A stretch of DNA of 40,331 bases from Vulcanimicrobiota bacterium (GTDB lineage Bacteria; Vulcanimicrobiota; Vulcanimicrobiia; Vulcanimicrobiales; Vulcanimicrobiaceae). Each line of letters starts with the position of its first letter. Within the stretch, counting starts at the first letter, position 1. Below, in pieces: positions 31,440-38,925 of the stretch. The DNA lies in the NCBI GenBank assembly GCA_030041115.1, contig JASHOM010000036.1, forward strand, positions 1 to 40,331, read 5' to 3'. The position numbers and the translations under genes were made by a program. The notes beneath the pieces were generated by a model, which ran no database searches, was not told the DNA's origin, and saw only the letters and a program-made list of their open reading frames with translations.

Positions 31440-31986
31440 AGGGGGCGTCAGACTCGATTCCTAAAGCCTTTTGTTGGGCCTTGAAGAACTTCTCGGCTGC
31501 TTCAGCAAACTCACCTAGTCCGAACTTAATCGTAGGCTGACCTGCGGTTCTATTTAGGTCCTGGAACATCTCAAAGGTCCGTATCACCTGCGGGGCAAGA
31601 AAACCGAAGAAGAGTTGCTCGTCTATCTCCTTTCGCGCATGAAGTGCGCCTGCAGCCTTAAAATAGTTCATGACGATAGCGACGTTCTGTAGGCGGAAAC
31701 GATAATCAGTATCCTGCGGAATGCTGCCTAACCGATATGCCGCTAAGACCGCCATGCCTTCTGCAGAGCAGACGCGAGCAAATGCAGTCGCCGGTGTTGC
31801 GGAATCCTCCTTGCCATTATACCTGAACGGAACTAACTCGCGGTCGTAACGTCGCAGTAGGTCTAAAGTGTTCTTTAGCTTCTCGCTGTTATTCAACGCC
31901 CGTAGCTGAGTATAAGCTACGATAACGCCTACGACGCCGGTTACGGCGATAATCGTTGTTGCTAAACTCGTCACGTCAACAACCAA
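31432..31986 (-). CDS. DUF4760-like membrane-anchored protein
   Basis: 184 residues from TTG 31986 (GTG 31974 possible). A membrane helix SLATTIIAVTGVVGVIVAYT begins at about residue 6, followed by a cytosolic helical domain: KLKNTLDLLRRYDRELVPFR, then RLQNVAIVMNYFKAAGALHA and ELFFGFLAPQVIRTFEMFQD-like text (here DEQLFFGFLAPQVIRTFEMF). This is the pattern of DUF4760, a family of unknown function with one N-terminal anchor. It follows the DUF6680 gene by 20 bp on the same strand, and its 3' end overlaps the HEPN gene. Low GC and relaxed codon use fit recent acquisition. Confidence 0.62.
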   Translation of the reverse strand: MVVDVTSLATTIIAVTGVVGVIVAYTQLRALNNSEKLKNTLDLLRRYDRELVPFRYNGKEDSATPATAFARVCSAEGMAVLAAYRLGSIPQDTDYRFRLQNVAIVMNYFKAAGALHARKEIDEQLFFGFLAPQVIRTFEMFQDLNRTAGQPTIKFGLGEFAEAAEKFFKAQQKALGIESDAPST

Positions 31987-32006
31987 ATGGAACCTGCCTG
32001 TCTGCT

Positions 32007-32606
32007 TTACTGTATCGCGCCAGATTGCGGACCCGGTGGTTCACCGAGCGGCAGCGGCGATGGGCCGTCCTTACGATCGGCCCCGAAGTTCTGCGAGTTC
32101 TTTAGCACGCGGTGAAACTCTATAGCAGTGGCACCTTGCATCCTCGCGTTTGTCAAGAAAAACTCCGGGCTGTACGTACGTTGAATCTCGTTTGCGGTTA
32201 TCTTATCGAAGCCCACGGCCTTTGCCATTTCCGACAGCAAGTCGTTATACTTGAGATTCCTTATTTCCCAGCCGCGCGCGTCGTTTAGCGACGTATTTGT
32301 TAAAGCTTCGTGCCAATCTCGCCACTTCGCTCGAACCGAATCCTCCTTGTAAAATACGACGTCGATGAGTGCCAGGGCTTTGATCCGCTCCATGTTTAGT
32401 GGATCAGCCCGCGTAGCCATTAAAGTCGAAAACAGATCGAGGCGCTGCTTTTGTTCATGATTACTTTTCCGAAGGTCATCATCCGCTCGGCGACCGTTAT
32501 CCTGATTGGCTTTTTGAAGCGAGCTTCCATACTGAACGGCTATTGCCGGGCCTGCGAAAAGAGCGACGATCGTGACCGAACTGACAATAATGCTGGCCGT
32601 ATCCAT
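32007..32606 (-). CDS. DUF6680-like membrane-anchored protein
   Basis: 199 residues from the ATG at 32606. The start is set by TATAAT (32619-32614) 7 nt upstream, so the mRNA is probably leaderless; a longer reading to 32708 would overlap this promoter. The N-terminus MDTASIIVSSVTIVALFAGP is a membrane anchor. The domain that follows has QKQRLDLFSTLMATRADPLN and ERIKALALIDVVFYKEDSVR, characteristic of DUF6680, then SLNDARGWEIRNLKYNDLLS. The function is unknown. It forms a two-gene unit with the DUF4760 gene. Membrane-anchored helical proteins paired with HEPN nucleases are common in defence loci. Confidence 0.65.
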   Translation of the reverse strand: MDTASIIVSSVTIVALFAGPAIAVQYGSSLQKANQDNGRRADDDLRKSNHEQKQRLDLFSTLMATRADPLNMERIKALALIDVVFYKEDSVRAKWRDWHEALTNTSLNDARGWEIRNLKYNDLLSEMAKAVGFDKITANEIQRTYSPEFFLTNARMQGATAIEFHRVLKNSQNFGADRKDGPSPLPLGEPPGPQSGAIQ

Positions 32607-33007
32607 AGGCGCCATTATAGCACTCGCCTTAGCGGGCCCAGAAAAGGAACACCACAGGTGCTCCCTCCGGGTGAGCCTGTCTAGCGGCCATAAACCCCTT
32701 GGCGTCACCTCTGCATGCCTACGCGCCGAGCAGTCTCGATCGAAACTCGCAGGAAAGAACCTTTTCCGCCCTGATTATCCGGGCCGACTTCCTAGACGCC
32801 TTGCAAGAAAAGAGCCTGTGCTGCTTAGCTTTTTGCTAAATGCTCTAGCGGCTTCTGTTTGAATGGGCGTCCGGTCGTGTTTCGAAAAGTGCCTGTGGTT
32901 ATTGACTTTTTCGGAACCCTAACAGTTTCGGCTAGAGGGTCAACCTGTGCTAAGGTGGCGTTCAGCTAGTAAAACCGGCGCGACTGCGCCAGAGGGAGAC
33001 GGTTCCT
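32607..33007. other. Intergenic stretch between divergent genes
   Basis: Holds the leaderless promoter of the DUF6680 gene (TATAAT, 32619-32614) and a TTGACT at about 32909 on the plus strand without a clear -10 at the right distance. A purine-rich GAGGGAGA at about 32992 may serve the 33008 gene. I see no other gene. Confidence 0.4.
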
Positions 33008-33861
33008 TTGCTAGAGTACGACAAGCACGAGCAGCCTTGCGAGGACTCGTGTGCGGTTCTTGAGCGGTACATTCACTACATGGACGGGCTTCGCGACCTA
33101 GACCTGGACGACGAAGCTGAAGCATTCTTCGACCGCGTTGAGCGCAGCATGGACTTCGGTGAGCCTGCGCCGCTACTGCTGGAAGAGCGCCTGCGCCGTG
33201 GTACATGCGGCAAGGGCACTATCTCGCGCATGGTTCGCGCCTTTCTAGGTAGTTGTGACCACGCGCAGCGGTTTTGGTTCAAGGCACACCCCGAACAGCT
33301 TGGGGTGGAGCTTGAGGCGCGCATGGGTGGCGTATCCGCGCTTTGGCTCAACGAGCAGGAGAGCCTTACCGAAGGCGACCGGGCCCGGCTAGCTGAGATC
33401 GGAAGTGCCACGGCTGCGGGTCCGAAGAGCCGGGCAAGAGGTTCGCGTTTTGGTGGTCTCGCGAGGAGCAAGAATCCGAGAACATTGAAGGCGCCCGCGT
33501 GGCCTGTTACAGATGCAACAAGATCGGGAACCGTCTGCGCTTAGGCCAAGAGCACCTCTTTGAAACCTACGAACGTCTAGCATACGACGACGAGCTTACC
33601 GAGCTTCTTCCAGAAGATAGCAACGGCATTCGGGAAGCGATAGCTGCTGGTGACTTATCCATTCGCTTTGGTTGGGAGATTGGCGTGACTTATGGACCAC
33701 CGGCACCGCCGGAGCGCGGCCACTACAAGAAACCAGCACCTCCGCCTAGTCCCGTCGCATGGGAGCTAGACCCGAGTCTGCCCGTTCGAGAAGCAATAGC
33801 GGATCTTATTGTTAGACGACTAACGGGCGAGTCAATCAAAAGACAGAAGAAAGCGGCCTAA
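33008..33861 (+). pseudogene. Zinc-finger protein split by a frameshift
   Basis: Two frames together read as one protein. Frame A from TTG 33008 gives MLEYDKHEQPCEDSCAVLER, a helical acidic region, and GKGTISRMVRAFLGSCDHAQ, up to LTEGDRARLAEI near 33395. Protein-like sequence then continues in frame B as RKCHGCGSEEPGKRFAFWWS, ARVACYRCNKIGNRLRLGQE and VAWELDPSLPVREAIADLIV, ending at 33861. CHGC and CYRC form a four-Cys zinc site that exists only in frame B, which has a TGA just before it and no start codon there. Either an indel broke the gene or the shift is programmed, although no classical slippery site is seen. No family recognised. Confidence 0.55.
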
Positions 33862-34208
33862 CCGTCTCAGTCTACTGTGTTTATAGATATAATAGACTTT
33901 TCTCGATAACGTCGAGTGCCCGTAAGTGGTGTCGTAAGGCATCTGCCGCGTATCGAGACTCTGGCGCTTGTCCTCATACCGTACGGCGGTGAGCGTCGGA
34001 CTCACGGGCAAGCTCTGCGACTTCCGTTTTGGTCGTGGAGCCCGGTTGAGCTACCCACGTTTGCGGGGCTGCTCCTGGAAGCGTGGCACGTTTTGACACG
34101 CTGCGCCGTCGATTCAAAACGGGCTGTACTCATGCAGCCTCCTTGGCGTCGGCGGTGCAACTTTTTGCCTTGACTCACTCAAAAGAACTTTCATTTAGGG
34201 AGGTGGTC
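33862..34208. other. Intergenic stretch with TATAAT and a tRNA-like fold
   Basis: TATAAT at 33888-33893 in an AT-rich patch, with a poor -35, may drive the operon from 34209. A small hairpin CTCGA-taacg-TCGAG lies at 33902-33916. At 33983-34060 on the reverse strand there is a tRNA-like but defective segment (discussed under rejected). A GTG-started ORF (33916-34173) looks non-coding. Confidence 0.4.
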
Positions 34209-34454
34209 TTGACTACCGTTTTATCTTTGGTTCGCACGATACGTCGCGAGCCGCTCAGTCTTTTGGAGGAACGCTTAGGCGTCAACAAGTCTACACTTTC
34301 GACTGTTTCCAGGCACCCGTCGCAGGCCGGGAAGCGTTTGCGTCGAGCATTGGAGTCGTACTTCGACGCACCGTTTGAAGTGCTAGCGAGACAGATCGAC
34401 GGCAAGCGGCTTGCCGAGGACATTCTCACTCAACTTAAACAAGGAAAGCCATGA
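34209..34454 (+). CDS. Small helix-turn-helix protein
   Basis: 81 residues from the TTG at 34209, chosen for AGGGAGG (34197-34203) 5 nt upstream. A 123-residue form from GTG 34083 is possible but its extra part looks non-coding. The HTH-like segment is REPLSLLEERLGVNKSTLST VSRHPSQAGKRLRRALESYF (two parts), then DAPFEVLARQIDGKRLAEDI. It resembles small XRE-type regulators of mobile elements. Its stop overlaps the next gene's ATG (34451) by 4 nt, making it the first gene of a coupled cluster of four. Confidence 0.62.
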   Translation: MTTVLSLVRTIRREPLSLLEERLGVNKSTLSTVSRHPSQAGKRLRRALESYFDAPFEVLARQIDGKRLAEDILTQLKQGKP

Positions 34455-34825
34455 CTGACCATTATTTTCGCACCGGCAACGCGACGGTGACGCCTAACCC
34501 CGAACCGAACGCCGGTGCCCGCGCCACAGCAGCTAAGCTGGCCGCGAAAGCCGCGACGGCTGCAGCTTCTAGTGCCGAACGCATACAACAGGCGGACAAG
34601 GCTCGCTCAATCCTTGAACGCGAGCGTATACTGCGGGGCCTCACCCAACAGCAGCTAGGCTACAAGCTCGGCCTCGGCGTTGAGACAGTCGAGCAGATCG
34701 AACGCGGGTACCTACCAAGTGCTCATGCCGCCGCTCAGCTCAAAAAAGTGCTTCACCTCGACGGTGAACTAGCGGCCGGACCCTGCACGACCGAAGCAAT
34801 CGCAAAAGCTAACCTGAGGTTCTAA
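34451..34825 (+). CDS. XRE-family helix-turn-helix protein
   Basis: Protein of 124 residues. The N-terminal ~50 residues are Ala-rich and helical (AKLAAKAATAAASSAERIQQ). The HTH follows as LERERILRGLTQQQLGYKLG then LGVETVEQIERGYLPSAHAA, a standard HTH_3 pattern with the 'LTQxxLxxxLGxxxxTVxxxE' core. A repressor or copy-control role within the element is likely. It overlaps the previous gene and is 1 bp from the next. Confidence 0.72.
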   Translation: MTDHYFRTGNATVTPNPEPNAGARATAAKLAAKAATAAASSAERIQQADKARSILERERILRGLTQQQLGYKLGLGVETVEQIERGYLPSAHAAAQLKKVLHLDGELAAGPCTTEAIAKANLRF

Positions 34826-34826
34826 G

Positions 34827-35081
34827 GTGAACGCATTAGACCAGGCCGTTCTTAAAACCGTAGTGCTGGGCGAGCACCGTCAGAAAGCTATCTCGGCGAA
34901 GGTTGGCGCGTCAGCAAGTGCCATCGCCAAGTCCCTTACTCGGCTGAAGAAGTCCGGTCTTGTATCGCTCGAACCCAAGGGCCAGCGGCTCGACGCTATT
35001 CTCGCTATCACCGAAGCTCTGAGTCACCTTGAGCAGGTCGTCGCCGCGACGTTGACCGGACTGGCGGAGCCCGCATCGTGA
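34827..35081 (+). CDS. Winged helix-turn-helix protein
   Basis: Protein of 84 residues starting at GTG 34827, 1 bp after the upstream stop. The reading RQKAISAKVGASASAIAKSL then TRLKKSGLVSLEPKGQRLDA is the recognition helix plus wing of a MarR/HTH_20-type domain. The C-terminal helix (LSHLEQVVAATLTGLAEP) could dimerise. It probably binds DNA near its own operon. Its stop overlaps the next GTG (35078) by 4 nt. Confidence 0.68.
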   Translation: MNALDQAVLKTVVLGEHRQKAISAKVGASASAIAKSLTRLKKSGLVSLEPKGQRLDAILAITEALSHLEQVVAATLTGLAEPAS

Positions 35082-35746
35082 ACCTGATAGACGTCAGCAA
35101 ACCCCGAAAGCTCTCGCCCCATGCTCAGGAGCAGATCGGACGCAAGCGCGACGAACAGACGCGCCTCAAAGGTAAGCTCAAGAGTCTCGATTGCGAGATC
35201 AACGAGATTGCCGATAACGACGCGAAGAAAGCCGACGAAGCTGACGACGCGATGACCAGGCGGCTGCGGAAGTACCGCACTCGGCAAGGCACTAGGCAGT
35301 TGCGCTTTCATCTCACCGGACAGCGAGAGAAGGGCGTAAAAAATACGTTAGTCAAGGCGTTCGACTTTATCCGCGAGCGATGCAAGGCGTCAGGCTATCA
35401 CGGAATGCCGATTGCCGTGGGTGACCTAGCCGCGCATTTGAGATTAAGTGAGCGTCAGACGTACAGCATTATAGACCAACTTGAGAAGAGGACTCCTCAC
35501 GGCGCTTATGCGGTCTATGCCAAAGGTTCGATCGATCCGAAGTCATTTGAGGTGGAGAAGCCGCCGCAACGGCAACCGAACCCCGGCGTTATCGTGCGAC
35601 TAGCAAGACCAGGGAAGGAGACTTGGTATGCGGTGACGTTGCCTGAGTCGCGGGAGTATCACCTGGAGTTGCGCGATTCGCTCGGACGAAGTATCGCGGC
35701 CGAGAAGATAAGACGAGACTCGGTTTCTGAGCTTCTCGCAGCGTGA
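35078..35746 (+). CDS. Coiled-coil plus winged-helix protein, possible replication or partition factor
   Basis: Protein of 222 residues from the GTG at 35078. Residues ~10-60 form a charged coiled coil (EQIGRKRDEQTRLKGKLKSL). Around 85-140 there is a helical segment with a winged-helix pattern: KAFDFIRERCKASGYHGMPI, then VGDLAAHLRLSERQTYSIID QLEK (two parts). The C-terminus (GKETWYAVTLPESREYHLEL) is beta-rich. DNA binding is likely and a replication-initiator or partition role is possible from its place at the end of the regulatory cluster, but I recognise no specific family. TACCCCTGAA repeats follow its stop. Confidence 0.6.
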   Translation: MNLIDVSKPRKLSPHAQEQIGRKRDEQTRLKGKLKSLDCEINEIADNDAKKADEADDAMTRRLRKYRTRQGTRQLRFHLTGQREKGVKNTLVKAFDFIRERCKASGYHGMPIAVGDLAAHLRLSERQTYSIIDQLEKRTPHGAYAVYAKGSIDPKSFEVEKPPQRQPNPGVIVRLARPGKETWYAVTLPESREYHLELRDSLGRSIAAEKIRRDSVSELLAA

Positions 35747-36238
35747 ATACCCCTGAAATCCTCCAGAGCGTACCCCTGAAGTCAGGGGGTGAAGTTCTCG
35801 TCGGCTGCCACTTCATGGGTCATTGCACTACAAACCCAATGGCTACAGCGTTTCTGACTACTTCGGCAAAGTGAGATTCGCCCTGAGTCGGTGAGTTACT
35901 GACCCTCCCTTACCGTGGTACAGAAGAGGAATCTCGCTGCACCTCGGTGGCGAGAGCTTCGCGGATATGCGAGGCTCGGGCTCTCGACGTTGAGCTTGGC
36001 TCGAAAGTTCCGAGATCGAGCCCCTCGCTGGAGCGCAGGCTCAGCATTTCGACTAGCGGCTGCTGCCAGCTTCCTGCAGCGGTTATGAAGCAGGCTTCGC
36101 TAACGCTTCGCCTCTGCCATATGGCGCAGCCGGGCTCAAGAACGCACTCCGCAGACTCCGCTGCTCCATGCTCCGAGAAGCGGTAAGTTGAAAACAGCCA
36201 CGCACCAACGCAGGCGCGGTTAAGCTCTGACTGGGCGA
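35747..36238. other. Non-coding stretch with TACCCCTGAA repeats
   Basis: TACCCCTGAA occurs at 35748-35757 and 35771-35780 (23-bp period). The second copy forms the hairpin CCCCTG-aagt-CAGGGG. It could be a transcript end or a binding-site array for the upstream DNA-binding protein. The remainder to 36238 is GC-rich with short inverted segments; an ORF at 35947-36186 has no ribosome site and looks spurious. Confidence 0.4.
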
Positions 36239-36613
36239 TTAGATTTCCGAAGCCCAGCAGTCAACGTATGGCAGCGGATATTGCCTGTCTGGGTCATCCC
36301 CCGCCCATACATTCCCCGAGACGACGACAATGTGAGCAACCATCCCATATGCTCCATCGTCCTTCCAGCCCAGGGTTTTTATCACTGCCCCCGAGCCGAG
36401 TCGGAAGGCACTCTCGTTCACCGCGCCTTCGTAGCCATCTCGATCGTTATCTAGAAGCGCGTTCTGCGCGGCATTAAACGCTATTTGTGAGCTAAAGCAG
36501 ACACTATCCCTCGAAAGCGTTTCTTTTTGACCTGTCGGCGGAGGTGTGCTGGCAGCAGACGCCATCGAAGTAACAGCGGCCAGGATGGCAGATAGGACGA
36601 TGCAGTATCTCAC
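36239..36613 (-). CDS. Secreted hypothetical protein
   Basis: Protein of 124 residues, GTG start with AGGAG 8 nt upstream. The signal peptide MRYCIVLSAILAAVTSMASA is cleaved around Ala20. The mature part includes DSVCFSSQIAFNAAQNALLD and ends DPDRQYPLPYVDCWASEI. Two Cys may pair. It is the only minus-strand gene between 32.7 and 38.4 kb and may be a cargo gene of the element. No family recognised. Confidence 0.62.
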   Translation of the reverse strand: MRYCIVLSAILAAVTSMASAASTPPPTGQKETLSRDSVCFSSQIAFNAAQNALLDNDRDGYEGAVNESAFRLGSGAVIKTLGWKDDGAYGMVAHIVVVSGNVWAGDDPDRQYPLPYVDCWASEI

Positions 36614-37098
36614 GTATGGTCTCCTTTTGAGATGTTCGGGACCGCAGGCTGGGGTTCACCGTTGATAAAAGGGGGACCTCGAAACCCTCTACGTCGAGCC
36701 GTTCTGACGACGGTAACAAGTCACCGGATTAAGGCCCTACAGTCGTTTCAGAGTGCGTTCCGGTATCTACCCTTAGGGACGCGATTAGGCAGGCGCAGAT
36801 CGAAAAACTCGCGTCGTCCCACGAGTAACATCGGACCCTAAAATCGACCTCGGCGCATCCGCCCAAACAGCAGCAACCCAGGGATACAAATAGACCCCTC
36901 AAAGCGACCCTACAGGACCCCTAAAACCGAAGCCAACCCTAAGAAGCGGACTTGCGCTCAATCACGCCCTAATCCACGCCGAGAGGCAGTCGAACGTGTG
37001 CAGCCGCCCCGGCATCGGTCGCCCCCGATAATCCACCGCCAATCCCATCGCGGCCAATCGGAGCCGCGCATCGCATCCTACCGAAGGAGAATCCCTAA
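36614..37098. other. Non-coding stretch with ACCCTAAA-type repeats
   Basis: Variants of ACCC(C)T(A/C)AAA occur at 36835, 36894, 36907, 36917 and 36936, all on the plus strand. The pattern recalls iteron-like or multi-site binding arrays and resembles the ACCCCTGAA repeats at 35748-35780. No gene is visible. AAGGAGA at 37084-37090 belongs to the 37099 gene. Confidence 0.4.
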
Positions 37099-37218
37099 AT
37101 GCACGTTGACGCAAACGGCTGCCTCGAAACACGCGAGGCCAAGAAAGTCGCCGAAGAACGCAAGCTCGACCTTGCGAAACAGAATGAGACGCCCACCGAG
37201 GACGAGAGTGACGAGTGA
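37099..37218 (+). CDS. 39-residue acidic small protein
   Basis: MHVDANGCLETREAKKVAEE RKLDLAKQNETPTEDESDE (two parts), from the ATG at 37099 with GGAGA (37086-37090) 8 nt upstream. Helical and highly charged, with an acidic tail. The TGA at 37216-37218 overlaps the GTG start of the next small gene at 37215. The good ribosome site and overlap support translation. No function can be proposed beyond pairing with the Cys-rich neighbour. Confidence 0.6.
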   Translation: MHVDANGCLETREAKKVAEERKLDLAKQNETPTEDESDE

Positions 37219-37388
37219 CCTACTGCTGCAAATACTGCGGCGGCCGGATATGGGAGCATTCCGCTGACGGCTGCGACTGTCGTTCCGGCTGTAAATGCAA
37301 AGGGTCCGTCAGCAGAAGCGACTTCGTTCGTAAGAGGTCGAAGCAGCCGTCACCGTTCGCGGAGCTTGAAGAGCGGGAGGCAGGGTGA
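37215..37388 (+). CDS. 57-residue Cys-rich zinc-binding small protein
   Basis: Starts at GTG 37215, overlapping the previous stop (GTGA). The first 28 residues hold seven Cys: YCCKYCGG, then DGCDCRSGCKCKG, which could bind one or two zinc ions. The rest is basic then acidic (SRSDFVRKRSKQPSPFAELE). Small Cys-rich proteins of this kind occur in phages and plasmids and often bind nucleic acid or host proteins. No named family recognised. Confidence 0.62.
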   Translation: MTYCCKYCGGRIWEHSADGCDCRSGCKCKGSVSRSDFVRKRSKQPSPFAELEEREAG

Positions 37389-37442
37389 ACGGCTATTGGC
37401 CGGCCCAGGGCTGTAGAACGGGGATGAATAAAAGGCCTTGCC

Positions 37443-37889
37443 ATGATCGTCTTTCTCTGGCTGCTGTTTGGATTGGCGTCAGCGACGATCGCGTATTACA
37501 AGGGCCATAGCTTTATCGGATGGCTGTTGCTAGGTGTGCTCTTTGGCCCCTTCGCAGTTGTGGTGATAGCCTTCATTCCCGCAAACCACCCGGAACCGGT
37601 CGTACAGGCTGAAGTCGAAGAAGGGATGGAACGGGTATGCCCCCGCTGTCGCTCGTGGATACCCTGCGCCGCCTCGGTGTGTCGCTTCTGCCGCTCAGAG
37701 GTTACACCGGACCTTGACGACGACGAGGGCGACGAGCAGCGATCGCAGCCGACCTTCGAGTCGAGCGACGTAACTCGACGCTCCTACGAAAACGCTAGGG
37801 GAAAAAATCCAGACGCTCAAGGCACGGCTAACGAAGTCCGCGCTCATTTTAAGCGGCATAGATCGCAGACAGAGTACGACAGGATATGA
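37443..37889 (+). CDS. Two-helix membrane protein with C-terminal zinc ribbon
   Basis: Protein of 148 residues. Two membrane helices: MIVFLWLLFGLASATIAYYK (1-20) and GHSFIGWLLLGVLFGPFAVV VIAFIP (two parts; ~21-46), the 'G.SF..W..LG...GP....A' layout common in small superinfection or membrane proteins. A zinc ribbon follows: CPRCRSWIPCAASVCRFC (four of five Cys as ligands). The tail is polar and disordered. The function is unknown; similar proteins are widespread in bacteria and on mobile elements. Confidence 0.72.
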   Translation: MIVFLWLLFGLASATIAYYKGHSFIGWLLLGVLFGPFAVVVIAFIPANHPEPVVQAEVEEGMERVCPRCRSWIPCAASVCRFCRSEVTPDLDDDEGDEQRSQPTFESSDVTRRSYENARGKNPDAQGTANEVRAHFKRHRSQTEYDRI

Positions 37890-37967
37890 GTTTTTCCGCC
37901 CACTACTAATCCATACATCGTAGCTCGGGAAATCATCTGCCTTGGTCATGAGAGGTCCGAGTGGGCA

Positions 37968-38414
37968 ATGCCCGAAACACAAAAACAAATCATGACAGCA
38001 CGCCTGATCCTTTTGGCGATTCTGGTTAGCTCAGCTATGACCGCCTGTCATGGTTCGAGCCAGACCTCGGAATGCACCGACAAACTATCTACTTATACGG
38101 ATGACGAGGCCGAGGCATTCGGTCAACTCAATGCGGCCGACTATGAAAGCGCGTTCAGCACGTTCGCCAAAGCCAGTCAAAGCCGCAGCGAATGCGTGTA
38201 TGGGACAAGTGGCCGGACTCAGGCATTAAACTCTAGCTATCTGGCATTAGACACTGCCGGAGAAGCCGCCGCGGCTCGCCACTTAGGTATGACAGAAGAT
38301 GCAGAGAAACTAATGAGTTCTGCGAAAGACCTCGCCTCCGAGACCCTCAAGTACCACGGATTGCCGTTGGGCGTTAGGCGTGCAATGCTAAAACTCGCAA
38401 CGACGAGCGAGTGA
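37968..38414 (+). CDS. Small lipoprotein of unknown function
   Basis: 148 residues from ATG 37968, or 140 from ATG 37992, which starts directly at the signal MTARLILLAILVSSAMTACH with lipobox MTAC. The mature part is helical: EAEAFGQLNAADYESAFSTF, LALDTAGEAAAARHLGMTED and MSSAKDLASETLKYHGLPLG, resembling TPR-like or DUF-type surface lipoproteins. Two Cys (C at SECTDK and SECVYG) may bond. No family recognised. It is convergent with the 38425 gene, 10 bp apart. Confidence 0.65.
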   Translation: MPETQKQIMTARLILLAILVSSAMTACHGSSQTSECTDKLSTYTDDEAEAFGQLNAADYESAFSTFAKASQSRSECVYGTSGRTQALNSSYLALDTAGEAAAARHLGMTEDAEKLMSSAKDLASETLKYHGLPLGVRRAMLKLATTSE

Positions 38415-38424
38415 TCGAATGGCT

Positions 38425-38742
38425 TCAGCCTTTCAGGTTTGTCGAATCGACCCCTTCGGTAATGTCGCGGGGTGCGTTCCTTTCCCGGTTGCGGATATTC
38501 CGAAGAGCAGCAGGAGATAACTCGTCGTCTCCCGGCTCCGGAGGCTGCGGCATCAAGCTGGAGAGTTTGGATACGTTGGCCGCTACGTCGATAAGTGCCC
38601 ACGCGGCGAAAACCGCGAACACGAAAAACTGAGTTTCGACCGTTGGAATGACGGAGGTTCCCGCTTCCGACATAGATTTTACGACGAACGGTAACAGAAT
38701 GAACCCTGCGAGAAATAAGGTGAAGGCGACGCCGTATTTCAT
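38425..38742 (-). CDS. Two-helix membrane protein
   Basis: Protein of 105 residues. Helix 1 is MKYGVAFTLFLAGFILLPFV (1-20); helix 2 is ETQFFVFAVFAAWALIDVAA (~36-55). A polar tail with Pro and acidic residues follows (LMPQPPEPGDDELSPAALRN). Membrane cargo of unknown role. The ribosome site is weak. Confidence 0.58.
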   Translation of the reverse strand: MKYGVAFTLFLAGFILLPFVVKSMSEAGTSVIPTVETQFFVFAVFAAWALIDVAANVSKLSSLMPQPPEPGDDELSPAALRNIRNRERNAPRDITEGVDSTNLKG

Positions 38743-38801
38743 TTTATTTGCTCAAGCAGAAAGCTGTGACGGTTTCTTAAAGGCTGCTTCATAAAACCGA
38801 G

Positions 38802-38825
38802 GTTCGACCCCTGCTTTGGCTACCC
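38802..38825 (+). other. tRNA 3'-end-like segment GGTTCGACCCC...GGCTACC
   Basis: GGTTCGACCCC is an exact B-box/T-loop pattern, followed by TGCTTTGGCTACC, like a tRNA acceptor end without the terminal A. No matching 5' acceptor or D-arm is found 70-75 nt upstream. It may be a captured tRNA fragment or an old attachment site, and it differs from the 30606 sequence. Confidence 0.35.
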
Positions 38826-38890
38826 GAACCTAGCTCCACTGAGCTTACGTATACGTTCGAGGGCGTGTTTGGGCTGCGGATAGCAAGGGC

Positions 38891-38924
38891 GACGAGGGTC
38901 CTACTAGGACGAGGGTCCTACTAG
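38891..38924 (+). repeat. Perfect tandem 17-bp repeat upstream of the 38926 gene
   Basis: GACGAGGGTCCTACTAG is repeated exactly twice (38891-38907 and 38908-38924), ending one base before the ATG at 38926. Each copy carries GGGTCC and a CTAG core. It may be an operator pair, or a duplication that provides the ribosome site (CTAGGATG). Confidence 0.6.
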
Positions 38925-38925
38925 G

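Noticed and set aside
33983-34060. tRNA-like segment on the reverse strand (GGTAGCTCAACCGG D-arm-like start, GTGAG-TCCGACG-CTCAC T-arm-like hairpin, 78 nt)
   Set aside because: The D-stem has no pairing partner, no 5-bp/7-nt anticodon arm forms, and the acceptor pairs at only about 5 of 7 positions. It may be a decayed tRNA but is not a supportable gene.
33916-34173. GTG-started 85-codon ORF
   Set aside because: No ribosome site, overlaps the tRNA-like segment and has an unstructured Arg/Leu-rich product.
35947-36186. 79-codon plus-strand ORF
   Set aside because: No ribosome site, Ser/Arg/Cys-rich random-looking composition, and no conserved motif.
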